Positions 45,741-56,416 of a DNA stretch of 64,000 nt are shown here, in pieces. The stretch's first letter is position 1, and the number at the start of each line of letters is the position of its first letter. The stretch is from NCBI GenBank assembly GCA_949987705.1, contig OX465281.1, forward strand, positions 31,542,942-31,606,941, given 5' to 3'. Below the pieces are notes generated by a model, which had not been told where the DNA came from, searched no databases, and saw nothing but the letters and a program-made list of their open reading frames with translations. A program made the translations under genes and the position numbers. Source of the DNA: Thereva unica. Its lineage: Eukaryota; Arthropoda; Insecta; Diptera; Therevidae.

Positions 45741-45838
45741 AAGTGGTCATATGCCCCTTAAAAAGACAAGCGGCCGGTGATCGCTCGTTGTAAGGCAATT
45801 TTTTTATTTTTACTCTGGTAGGGGCTTTTTGGCAACGC
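45741..45838 (-). repeat. End of the CCTTACAACGGGCGAAC family
   Basis: ATATGCCCCTTAAAAAGACA then CGGCCGGTGATCGCTCGTTG and ATTTTTTTATTTTTACTC, matching the right ends at 13000-13045 and 41330-41360. Confidence 0.6.
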
Positions 45839-48599
45839 ACACAAATGTTCTACCCAAAGGCCCAAGTTGCCGGTGAAGCAATTAGAATGATGAGCATTTG
45901 CATCACAGTCGATGAAAAATTATTGGGCTATTTTGCGACGGAACTCTAGAGTCCTTGATTCTCCTTTAGTGGCACTATTACTATCGATGTCACCATTAGA
46001 TCTCTAGAGACAAACTGACTCCTCCTAACCTAAAACCTATTATATCCGTCGAACTAAGCTTACAACTAAACGTTGGACTGTGACGTACTCTCGCATAAAC
46101 GACGTGACGAACAGGTGGTGCTTGAGCTTAGAACTGCCACATAAAAGAGAGTGCTATACTCTGTCAAACTTTTCATCAATTGATTCATCAATGCGATGCA
46201 TATTTTAATTGAGGTGTTCTATAAAGGTATGATTCCGAACAAACCAGTAGTATAGCTTGCGGTTTGCAGTCTACAGCCTTGTTCGTAATCGTACCTTAAG
46301 AAACCCTAAAAGGTCGCCTGAGGTTTTTTTGGTTAAAGCCACATTCCTTATGGTTTAAGATTAGATTGGATTTTAGATATCCCATAAGTTATGTATTGCC
46401 TATATTCGTTTGAATTGGAAAGATTGATAAAGTTTCTCCATATTTCAAATCTAGCAACAAAAAAGTCTTAAGAAAAATCCCCAATCAAAGTTGCATTGTT
46501 CCAAAAATCCAAAAAAAAAAAAAAATTAATACTAAATAAAAAACAATACATTTTCAATAAGCAAAAATATTTTCACCATTAATATTCTCCATTCTTTCTA
46601 CCAGGACAACCCACAGGATAACCATTAATAATATTCAATTTCCATTTTTCATTCGCTTCACTCTCAATCTTCTTTTCAATTCAACCATAGAACATCTGCG
46701 TCTACAGAACCGAATCTCTTCCACTGGAATCTCATTTTGAAAAGCTAACCCAAACAGAAAACACTTTACACTTGCGTTCATGATAATAAATCACTTTTTT
46801 TTTATCTTTCTAAATGATTGAACATCATCTGCTTTCAAAACTTTGGATAGCATTTTTGTCGAAGTTATTCAAAAAAGGAAAAAAAAACAGAGCAAATTTC
46901 TCCTGCTTGGCTCTGTCGTTATCCTCTTGCGAAATGAATTTTGTTGATCTTTCTAAGTGCCTATCAGCAAGGTAATTGACATAAAATTAAATGTCATCTG
47001 TAAAAGTTATGTTGCCTTTGTTAAGCTCTCTGCTTTCTTTCTTCTCTCTTTTTTTCCTGCATACTGTGGGCCTGAATCAAACTTTTCCAATTATGTTTAA
47101 TAATGTCTCTTAAGACAACTTTAACCCCCGACAAAATGATGATAAAACATTTTCGTTCTGGCTTCATTGCGCCCAACCCCAACCCAAACCCCAAACTCTA
47201 ACCCAAAACCCGATCTTCTTCGTGTCCTTTCTGCATAGCAGTCTTCGAGACTTCGACATATTTGAAAGTCTGATGAAAAAGATGTGCACAAAAAAAAACT
47301 TGAATCCTTGAGAAAAATATTTGCCATGAAAATGGTTTACTGAAATACACACACACACACACACAAAATTAAGGACGAAGGCGAAGCTTACAGGTGGAAA
47401 GCTTAGAAGTTATATATGTATGTATTAAAAGGATATTAAAAACTGGATTAAATAAACCTGTATTTTTTTTTATTTATCCCATATCCAACGAGATCCTATT
47501 TAAAGGATAAATCCGTCGGAGGAAACATATTGTGTACACTTTGGAAATAGTTTCTGAACTGTTACGTTAGAGACTGACAATCTCCTAAATGGAATTTTCT
47601 TCCTGGGAAAAATCTGAATAAGGAGCAGAGAAAATCCTTGAAGAAGAAGAAAAAAAACATGCTCCTTTTATGTTCAGTTTATGTGAAGTGGATTTTTCGC
47701 CTTTTATATGCGAATATAGAAGGTTATTCTCGCTTTAATATCCTGATTAACCTTTTTACGAGAGAGAGCAAAATTCTTGTTTGCAAAACTTGTATGAGAT
47801 TCTACGGTGTGCTTTCTTAAAAGGTGGTTAGACTACGTGACCTAAATACAATTTTTACGCTCGTTAGAAAACTGAAAAGAACATCGTATGATTAAAAATT
47901 AAAAAGGAATTGAAATTGAAGTGAAGAGTTAATAATTGAAATTTAACTAGGTCTTCGATTTGTAAACATAATTTCTGATAATAATGAAATCCATGCTAAT
48001 AATGCATAACAGCAAGGATATTTCAGTTTATTGTGTATTAAACAAAAAAGCTATTGTTGGAAGTTAGCTAAGAACTGGGAGGGTGAAATTACTTATCTGA
48101 AAGTACAACCAAATCTACTTACTGGGGGGGGGGGGGTCTCAGGGATCTTTGGTGACGTTGGTACCTCAAAGAAATAAGTTTTGAGAAAAGCCAATTTTTA
48201 ATTCCATGTAAGATCTACAGCCATGCTACCGAATCATACCTCTACTTTCTCGAAAAAGTTGACATTACATCAGGTGACCTTGTATGCATTTTTCTGTATC
48301 AGAGTAACAGTAGGTACTGGGGCACTTGGACATGGGAACCAGGAGGTATGGCAGTGGGCGAAATTGTGGTCGGAGTAATAACTGATGTAATCATCATCTC
48401 TGCTAACTTCTAAGATCGATGGTGATTGATGTGAAATAAAATGTGTCAGGATATAGTTCTAGTTATAACGGGACCTCAGACAATTTAAGTGAAGCAAAAG
48501 GTATGGGCTGAAACTTTCGTTTCAGATCTCGTATACAGACGGATCAAACGCCGACTTAGCGCAATTTAAAGTAATAGATTTAGCTTCAAGTAGGTTATA
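45839..48599. other. Intronic DNA, mostly unique-looking
   Basis: No gene. A dinucleotide (AC)n tract is at about 47346-47365, and a run of about 14 G at 48123-48137. Bases 48520-48600 carry SYTDGSN on the + strand, a possible RNase H crumb. Confidence 0.35.
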
Positions 48600-48960
48600 C
48601 TATGTAAATTATGACGAGCCAAGAGGGTGTTGAGCATATGCCAACGAACCCAGCGTTTAAAATTTTGATATAGTATTTTGGAAATACCGACTGCAAATCT
48701 GGATTACACATTTTGTTGGAAATAACACATTACTTCATTTTGGAAGCATTCAATTGGATACGATTCTGTTGGCTCCAATCTACAATTAATTCAATATCCT
48801 TGAATAAGTTAGATATATGCTCGCCAACATAAAGACAAGGTCTGGCACGTGTTGGTCTTGTATAATTGATGATGCAAGAACTCAGCAGAGGTGCTGTGAA
48901 TTGGGTTCGATGAGGCTGAGATTAAGTTGTTGCAGCGTTATGTCTACCATTGCCTCCTTT
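48600..48960 (-). pseudogene. Jockey/CR1-like RT fragment
   Basis: Minus frame ANISNLFKDIELIVDWSQQN then RIQLNASKMK matches the RT segment after the FADD box (LxxDLxxIxxWxxxNxxxxNxxKx). Flanking sequence resembles the family at 26137-27408. Confidence 0.6.
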
Positions 48961-50119
48961 CGTTTATCCTCTTTCACAAGCACCAAAGTAAGTGCGGGTG
49001 TCAGTGAGTGCTCGTCGTCTGAGTTCAAAAAGAGAATTGAAATTTCTTCTTCATCCCCGTAAGAAGCACAAAATAGACTTGCCGAGGCGGAAACACGAAT
49101 TTTGCGCATGGGCGATGTAGTTTATTTTGTAGAACACCGCAAAAGCAAAGAGGCGCAAATGGCTCCCAAGCCACAGGTTGGCGACCACAGAGCTCGACTA
49201 ATCAGCAATCAATTTATTTACCAGCTGTTAACAGATAGTTGAGTTATATGATTTTAAATTGTTTGGTTATGTTGTTATGTCCGACTAGCATTTAGAGAGA
49301 GGGGTGCAGATAGGGCCCCTATGAGGCCAGCACTACACCCTCATGTGGACCACGTGGACATAGAGCATCTAACGCCTTGTCTCATTCACGCCTCGTCATA
49401 AGGAAAGGCATATTTGCCCCCCTTGAGGAAAAATCCTGATCCCGAGTGGAAAAAGAGGTCAGAAAATTTGACAATATCAATGTGAATACGTGAGTAATAA
49501 CAGTATCGCGAGTGTCGTTTTGCAAATTGGGGCCCCCAACTAAGTACCAATCCCGTCCAATGCTGCTTGACCTTGGATCGGACCAGAACCGGTCTATTGA
49601 GAATGAGGAAAGCTTAACGGTATTATTTTAAGCTTTTTAGAAAGATTTCCGAATACGTATGGCAGATTTCAGGATTGCACCATTTCATTTGTAATGAGGG
49701 TTGTCCTATAGGTTCTTTATGAGAAACTGATTTCACATACCTCACTTCGGTATCGCCAATTTTTCTTTGCGTAGTGCTCATGAGGAATATAAGACGAAAG
49801 CCCTCTTTTAGCCTGCTTTACAAAAATCGAATAGTAAAAGTTTTTATATAGGTACAGGTAATTTTATGCCAAGACTGAATTAGTGCTCGTTACAAGGACG
49901 CATAGACTTCCCAATTTTCCTTCTTAAAGACTCTGCAATGAAACACTGCAACTTAATTTCTGGGTCTCATGCTCGATAGGAACCGAACGTGGAGGCCGAA
50001 TTTTCATATGTCACTCATCCACCCTTAGGAGGTTCGCCACCGTTGCGAACAACCTAGATTACACTACGCCTACGTGGACCTTGGAGAAAGGTTTCAATAC
50101 CAACATTCCCGGCCAGAGA
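48961..50119. other. No recognised gene
   Basis: Mixed sequence, possibly old retrotransposon 5' parts. No motif supports a call. Confidence 0.3.
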
Positions 50120-50770
50120 TGACTGCCCAGATGGGGTTATCCCGACGGGAAGTCATTGCATAAGAAGCCCTCAAGGCTCTTGATTCTGGCGTCACTACAT
50201 CTACGACTGTTCTGAACTGCCGCAAGTCTCTGTGTGAGACTGTAACTCAGTTTAATATAACTCTGTGTTGGGTTCCTGTGCACAGGGGGGATTAAGAGAG
50301 ATGAGCTTGCTAGACAGGGAACCAAAATGGAAAGGACACCCCACTGAACCCAGATAGGAATGTCCTTAGCCACCTTTAAACTGGCTGTGAGGAAAATCAG
50401 CTTAGCAGTGGGAGTGTGTCGTAGTCTTTACCTAATATAGACGACTTTGGACGCAAAGCCTTGAAAATCTCTTGTTCAGTGGAACAAAAACTATATACGC
50501 CATGTAGTGAAGGTGCTGACCGGTCATTGTCCCTTTGGCAAGAAACTATCTCCCATCTTCTCTGTACATGTCCCTTGGCTGTCGTTGCAAAGAAAAGCGG
50601 AACATCCTTCGATTCACCTTTTCTTGATGGATTGAGCGAGCTGCAAAATACTGGGGTTCCTGACCTCTGTCGCTTTATCAAAACCTCCAAATGGCTTGAA
50701 ATGTCCTAAACTTAGTCCCAACCCTAGAATGGCATCACAATGGGCCATTTCCAGCAGCCATTTCAACCTA
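50120..50770 (+). pseudogene. Non-LTR RNase H relic
   Basis: Frames read EALKALDSGVTTSTTVLNCR, ITLCWVPVHRG (a mutated WVPGHRG), RDELARQGTKM, then VVKVLTGHCPFG and LCTCPLAVVAKKSG on shifted frames. The order matches copies 1-3 but the family is different. Ends near 50770 without a clear tail. Confidence 0.7.
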
Positions 50771-52633
50771 AACCTACCCAAATTTTATGATTTTGAAAAA
50801 GTGGTATAAATGTTATTTAGTCCGGGGAAATTAGCATTTACAAGAGACAAAACTCCAAAATGGATGAAAATTGGTCCACAACTTTCTTGCGACTTTTAAG
50901 AAAACATTTTCGGAATCACAAAAAAAAACATGGCCGGCGGAGATATTTTATATGAAGTTTTGTATGCTGTGATTAAAAAATAGATTTTGAAGAAAAGGTC
51001 TCCGTTTAGACTAATTTATTGCTACGTGTGGGTTTTTGTTTCTAAAACAATGTATCAGTCTTCAAAACGATATTATTATTGAAAACACTATGATCATTTT
51101 GCAAAATTCGATATAAGACAGATGAGTTGCAAATTACGAGGACTCACAATATGTATTTTAAAGTGTCATACTACTGAAAACGATAGAAATTTATAAGTAT
51201 TCGAACTAAAGAAAGCTCGTTGCTTTCATAGTTTCACTACATCTGTAAACTTATTACTTATATATGTATGTATAATTTATATTTAAATTACGAGTAATAT
51301 TGTAATCATTAAGTTCAACATGTGAATTTGACAGCTTAAAAAAACAATCACTATAACATTATTCATCCCTTCAGAAAACGGATGTCCCATACAACAAATA
51401 TTTAAAATTCAACTGAATATTTTACAAATATATGCCCTGATCCTATGATAAATGTCATTTAAACCGATTAATGCAAAATGTATTTTTATTTTCAGTTCGA
51501 GCAGTGGAATTGTTTATCAGTAAAAAAACAAAAATGATTTTCCATATCTCCATTGAAAATGAAAACCAATTCCTCATGGATTATGTACTGAAATTTAATG
51601 AAATTGTAAATATATATACATATACATACATATGTATGTATATTCAATGGCTGATATACCAAATACATAATGGCAATTATTTAAATCTAAAAATAAAGTA
51701 AAAAAATATTTAAAAAAAAAACAGAGAGAAAGAGAATAAAATTTATGGTAAATCTGATTGAACAAAAATGAATATTAATTTCGAATATTCACAAATATGT
51801 ACTTGAGTTCGATGGCATGAATGCAAATCAATAAAGATTTTTTTAAATATCAAAAAATAAATAAAAAATAAAAAAACAAAAAAAAAATAATAGAAAATTA
51901 CATGTTAGCAACAATTTTTTAAAGAAAGCTTTTACAAATTGTTATTAAGAAAAAAAAAAATTAATAAATAAAATTAGAAAATTATTAAAAAATAAAAACA
52001 TAAAAAAATATTAAATTAAATTAATAACTCAGGAGCACCAGTAGCGAGTATACTTAGCCACAAACTCTGGAAAAATTATTTTATTAAATTAATTAAACAA
52101 AAATTAATTAAATCAAACCTTAACCGCCCGCCATGGAGGACATGCATTGTTTTTTTTTATGTATGACAATAATGAAGCTTTATTTTTTTTATATTTATAT
52201 TTTACATCAGCTTATTGCAAAAAAGTTATTGGTAGTATTTTTTTAATTAAGGAAAAAATTAAATTAATTAAAAGTTAAATTAATTAACGAAAAATCCTCC
52301 AAAAAAAAAAATATACATTATTTTTTCTGTTTTTTTCTTTCAAAACCAAAAATCATGATAAAAAATGGATAAAAATATTGAATTAGTTTTTTTGGTTGCA
52401 GGTTAGTAGAGCGCCTTTTTATTATCCTCTCACCAACATGGTTTTTGGTGGTGTGGTGGTGGTAGTGGTGGTTGGTGGTAGTGGTATACTAATTAATGGT
52501 TTTTTTTGGAAGCGTTTTGATTTTTTTTTAAATATTTGTTTTGCCTTTTTTTGGAAAGCCGAATTATTATCAAAAAGCTCAACATTTTGAAAGCTTCTGA
52601 GGGATGAAATATTGAATTTTGAAATATTTGTTG
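50771..52633. other. AT-rich intronic DNA
   Basis: Long A/T tracts and TATGTATG-type short repeats (51240-51650), and a GTGGTGG-rich patch at 52448-52485. No gene. Confidence 0.4.
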
Positions 52634-53303
52634 TAGTCCAGTCAAATGCTACTTTCGCTGTGCATTTTACGAAAATTAGAAATTTTCTTTTTTTAATTAT
52701 GTAGGGGGGTTGGTTGAGAGCATAAAACCCAGTTTTCGTGATCCGGAGGGGATGTTCTTCGGCCGCCATTTTGTTTTGAGTGGTGAAAAATGGTTTGTTT
52801 TATATCTCAGAAACCAGAAGACCTACAGAAATTTTGTTAAAATATTTTTTTTTAGACAATTAAATTATCTACAACTTTCGTAAATAATGTTTTCCTGTAA
52901 TATTAATTATAAAAAAGATATGGCCTAAAAATGATAAAAATTTTGGGGGTGGTGAGCTTTAAAGCGCTATAACTCTTTAATTATTGATTTTATATAAAAA
53001 ACGACTTGGAGCTTTTTTGTAGAGCATCTTCTTACGAATAATTTGATGTAGTTATTTATTGAATTATTGTTGTTCTTTTTGATTTTGTAGCCATGTAAAC
53101 GGAGAAATTATCTGCTTGAAGATAAAGTCTGCTCACCTTTATCTTCAAGATATGCGGGAATTGCATCAAAAATACCTCCACAATAACTTGAGAATTTTAC
53201 AAATGGTGGTCGCTTTACTATTAAGGAGTTGGGGAGCAACCCACATAGAGAGCACTGCGGTCAAGTTAGGTCTATTATCGCTTTTAGGCGAAGCAGAATG
53301 TCT

Positions 53304-53706
53304 GCGAGCAATAGTGATGAGCAAGACTGGTCTTGAAGTTTTGCCTTTGCTTGCACATTTAGCAAAACCAAAGCTAGACCAAGACAAGACAGGACTACAG
53401 AGGAGTGAAAGATCAAGATAGCAAAACTTTTTGCTCATCACTAAGTGCCAAAAGTCTTGCAGCGATGAGCAAAAGGTCCTGCAAAAAGTCTTGCAAGAAG
53501 TCTTGCAAAAAGTCTTCCAGAAAGTCTTGCTAATGTGGAAGACAAGACTTTTCGCTCATTACTGTAAGACTTTTGGCACTTAGTGATGATCAAAAAGTCT
53601 TGCTATTTTGATTTTGCAGTCTTTTCTTGCCCTTGTCCTGTATTGTCTTGGTCTTGCTTTTCTTGCTAAATGTGCAAGACAAGTCTTACTCATCACTAGT
53701 GAGCAA
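53304..53706. mobile_element. MITE with TAGTGATGAG ends and 8-bp target duplication
   Basis: Element 53312-53698 (387 bp). Ends TAGTGATGAGCAAGACT and, reversed, TAGTGATGAGTAAGACT; arms pair imperfectly over about 160 bp. Flanks GCGAGCAA (53304-53311) and GTGAGCAA (53699-53706), 7 of 8 identical. The centre (53455-53535) repeats AGTCTTGCAAAAAGTCTTGC-like 12-mers. hAT-type by duplication length. Confidence 0.8.
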
Positions 53707-54589
53707 GTAGAAGATTTCTGTGATTTTTCAATGGAAACCTCACACCAACATGTCGATCACAGAGATTCAAGAGTACTTCGAGACAATGAGAACGTAGAAA
53801 AATTAGACCATTGACTTGCATCGCATGAACCACTTTTGGAGAGATCGGAATTAATTTCAATTTTTACCAGTGTCATGCTCATGATCGCATTAATTTCTAC
53901 CGCGCGATCGAGATTGGAGATGCTGTAATGTCTCAAAATATAGGAGCGAATTTTCAAGACTTATTATACAAGAGAAAGAGCCAAGTGCTTCCTTTGAATG
54001 CACTCTCGAGTTCGATTGAGGTGGAGAAAACTCTCGTCGTTATAAAAAGCTTGCTTCTCTTTCAACGAATGCGGGTGTGTGTCGAAGGAATCTATTGCTC
54101 AAATAAAGCAATGTTTTGAGTATGAACTCACTCTTGAGTATGAACTCACCTTTCGCCTTTCCCGTTATCTTGGATTTTTGAGGAGGGTATGCGAAAGGGC
54201 ACTAAATCCAAGCACCATATCTTTTTGAAGTAAAACTTCTTTAGGGACGTTTGCTTCAAAAATTTACATGAGAGTGAATCGATTTCATTCACATCACGCA
54301 TCACGCTCTCACACATTGAAAAATCATCAGATTTTTCGTATAACGCTGGATGGATGGGACGGACAGAGCACAAGAGACGAATAAACTCGGGACTGTATGT
54401 GCAACAGTTGAAATACACTCTGCCTTACTGCATAGATTTTCTGGCATGTTGGCTACGTTGTCGCCCAAACTTTCATTTATCTCATTATATGAATACAAAT
54501 TCACCATTAGAGGTGAATTATTTCAGATTTTTCTTTTGGCTGGGTGTTTAGAAAACCAAAAGGGAGTGGTGAATTAAATACGTGAGGTG

Positions 54590-55060
54590 TTTTTGTTTTA
54601 AATTGGCACCCACCTCCACTTTGGTGAGATGTAATGGACATGAAATTTGGGTAGGCAGATGTAAAACAAAAAATGGTCAATTGAATTTTATGGTGGTTAT
54701 TTATGTATCGCCCCAAAAAATTTTACGCCTAATAATGAAATTCATACATGAAGATCTCCACTCCCGAAGGCTCAAATTTACTAGGTCGAAACTTCAACGA
54801 TACCCTCAAGATTTTGAGTGACGATTCCAATATTAATTTTACATCAGAAACGGCGCGTTCGAACTTTGCGGATGAAGGGGAAAGTGGGGATGATAAGATG
54901 TACAATCCCACTCTATGTATCCTCATCCAAAAAGTGCGCGAGGAACGTTCCTGGGTGCGAAGCGTCTAAACAGACAAAAGTACCACGACATATGGAACCT
55001 CACTTGATGCAGTTTTTACGCGATTTTTTAGACCAGTTTCAATCAAAAATATTTCAGTTA
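54590..55060 (+). pseudogene. Endonuclease/exonuclease/phosphatase-like fragment, transposon-derived
   Basis: Frames read VRCNGHEIWVGRC, FMVVIYVSPQK, LKILSDDSNINF (aligned with the GDFNVNF metal-binding block of EEP endonucleases) and SLDAVFTR near 55000. The order resembles the endonuclease parts linked to Helentron-type or similar insect elements. Two or three frame changes. The identification is tentative. Confidence 0.45.
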
Positions 55061-55737
55061 TTATAAAACCTTTTCTTCGTTCTTAGGTTTTAATGTAAAT
55101 AGGAATTCATAAATATTAATATTTTTAAATAGTATACTTGTATCAAGTCCGTCAGTAGGGTCGTCACTATACTTCCTGCATCTGTCGTTGGCCTGACTTT
55201 TCTAAAACCGTACTATATATCCGACAGACTTTCCACTATATCTAATTGCATATTACTAGCTGTTGAGCACAAAATTTTTACTTCTAAAGTGTGGTCTTAC
55301 ATTTACACTTACACTCATAATTTTTTTATTATTAATATTACGGCAAAACATTATTTACGAAAGTTGTAGATAATTTGATTATCTAACAAAAATGTTTCAA
55401 CAAAAATTCTGTAGGTCTCACGGTTTCCGAGATATAAGACAAACTATTTTTCACACTCAAAACAAGATGGCGGCCGAAGAACACCCCTCTTGATCCCCAA
55501 AACTCGTTTTCATACTCTCAACCAACCCCCCTACACAATTAAAAAACAAAATGGCTGTTTTCATAAAATGCACAGATGATCCTTTTTTGCACCATTTTAC
55601 TGGACCATTTCTTTTTTTTTTGTCGTAATGGAATAAAATAACGGGATTTTCATTAATAATATTAATATTATTATTGGAATTTGTTTTATATGAAAAATAA
55701 TTTGTTTCTGAGGATAAGCGCTTCGATATTTAGGTAC

Positions 55738-55842
55738 CTGATTTCCGCCTTGACCGTGGCACTCCCAAAGGGCGATTGGGGTATGCATGTCCTCAGGTTT
55801 GGCAGCTGAATCGAGACACAATTCAGTATCCAAATTGGCAAT
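55738..55842 (-). CDS. Pgant9: PGANT lectin alpha-repeat exon B (alternative)
   Basis: 35 codons, phase 0 at both ends, from IANLDTELCLDSAAKPEDM to ALWECHGQGGNQ. The acceptor AATTACAG and donor GTACCT are good. It encodes the first ricin-B lectin repeat: CLD half-cystine and WECH half-cystine. Against exon A the CLDS, KAV/PIA and GGNQ positions align, but the intervening loop is acidic/neutral (KPEDMHTP) instead of strongly basic (KRKDLKKA). Use of both A and B in one mRNA would insert an extra repeat without the YW that must follow GGNQ, so exclusive use is expected. It was not seen in transcripts here. The loop difference is of the type known to change substrate choice in Drosophila PGANT9 isoforms. 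Confidence 0.88.
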
Positions 55843-55938
55843 CTGTAATTATTTAAAAAATAACAGAAAAACAAAATCATACTTAAATCGCAAAAAATCA
55901 TAAACCAATCAATATCTCACAAAAAAATAATATATCGT

Positions 55939-55978
55939 AAAACACTTTAAAACACTTTAAAACACTTATTAGTGTTTT
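55939..55978. repeat. Tandem AAAACACTTT repeats facing one AGTGTTTT arm between exons A and B
   Basis: Three copies of AAAACACTTT (55939-55967) and a complement AGTGTTTT (55971-55978). The last copy forms a hairpin with loop TATT; each of the other two could pair with the same arm instead. It lies in the 250-bp intron separating the alternative exons. Confidence 0.8.
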
Positions 55979-56092
55979 GTTTTTTTGATTTTTATAAATA
56001 ATACGTCGAAGTTTGTGGCGGTCGCATACTGTAACTGCACTGTGTAAAAACATATAAAAAACCCAATTTTGTTTATTCCTAATGTTGTTAAC

Positions 56093-56203
56093 CTGATTTC
56101 CTCCTTGATTATGGCATGGATATAATCCGACAGCTTTTTTCAAATCCTTTCGTTTTGCTGGTGAGTCTAAGCAAGTGCGACCGCCATATCCTAGATTTCT
56201 TAT
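56093..56203 (-). CDS. Pgant9: PGANT lectin alpha-repeat exon A (alternative)
   Basis: 37 codons, phase 0 at both ends: IRNLGYGGRTCLDSPAKRKD to GLYPCHNQGGNQ. The acceptor is GTACAG and the donor GTTAACAAC. It codes the first ricin-B lectin repeat with CLDS and YPCH half-cystines, carrying the basic KRKDLKK loop. It follows the linker exon by 122 bp. It looks like the canonical form (IRNLG, the usual start of GALNT lectin domains). Its donor leads either to exon B or, in the expected mRNA, directly to the exon 41 kb away at 14776. Confidence 0.92.
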
Positions 56204-56325
56204 CTGTACTCAAATAAAGTCAAAAATGTTGTTAAAATTTATTTAAGAAGTGATTATTAAGGGTTTTTATGGATCCTTAAAATTTTTTTTTTTGGTTTTT
56301 TATGATCAGGATTTATATTACATAC

Positions 56326-56416
56326 CTCTCCTGATGCGACGGCTTCACCTGGGATAAAGAGTTCTGGGTAGATGTTGTCTAAGTACCATTTAAAACTTTT
56401 ACAGCCTAGCCTTTTT
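56326..56416 (-). CDS. Pgant9: PGANT exon: end of catalytic region and linker to lectin domain
   Basis: 91 bases: one base completing a split codon (phase 2), then 30 codons [20 protein letters not shown] to AVASGE. The acceptor TTCTTACAG follows a pyrimidine tract and the donor is GTATGT. The [20 protein letters not shown] block is diagnostic of polypeptide GalNAc-transferases. It ends in phase 0, matching both alternative exons. The catalytic GT-A domain exons (DxH, WGGEN motifs) were looked for on the minus strand up to base 64000 and not found; the 5' intron therefore exceeds 7.5 kb. Confidence 0.93.

Larger units (their letters stand above)
52634..55607. mobile_element. About 3-kb TIR element with 290-bp arms
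   Basis: The left end TAGTCCAGTCAAATG shares its first 12 bases with the Academ-like element at 21045. The right end, reversed, is TGGTCCAGTAAAATGG. The arms (about 52634-52930 and 55310-55607) pair over roughly 290 bp: GTAGGGGGGTTGGTTGAGAG, TCGGCCGCCATTTTGTTTTG and TATCTACAACTTTCGTAAAT have close complements on the right, with differences. Flanking 3 bp (TTG and TTT) do not match. The interior is a patchwork: a hAT MITE (53312-53698), an endonuclease-like relic (54590-55060), and a partial frame 53100-53310 of unknown origin. It ends 130 bp before the donor-side of exon B. Confidence 0.65.
14777..55737 (-). other. Pgant9: 41-kb PGANT intron rich in mobile elements
   Basis: Interval of 40,961 bp between the donor of alternative exon B (GTACCTAAA at 55737 downward) and the acceptor TTTTACAG before 14776. 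The neighbouring introns of the same gene are 250, 122 and 63 bp. I find no other exon of this gene inside. Retrotransposons, TIR elements, Helitrons and MITEs occupy much of it, lying on both strands, and several are nested. Confidence 0.8.
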
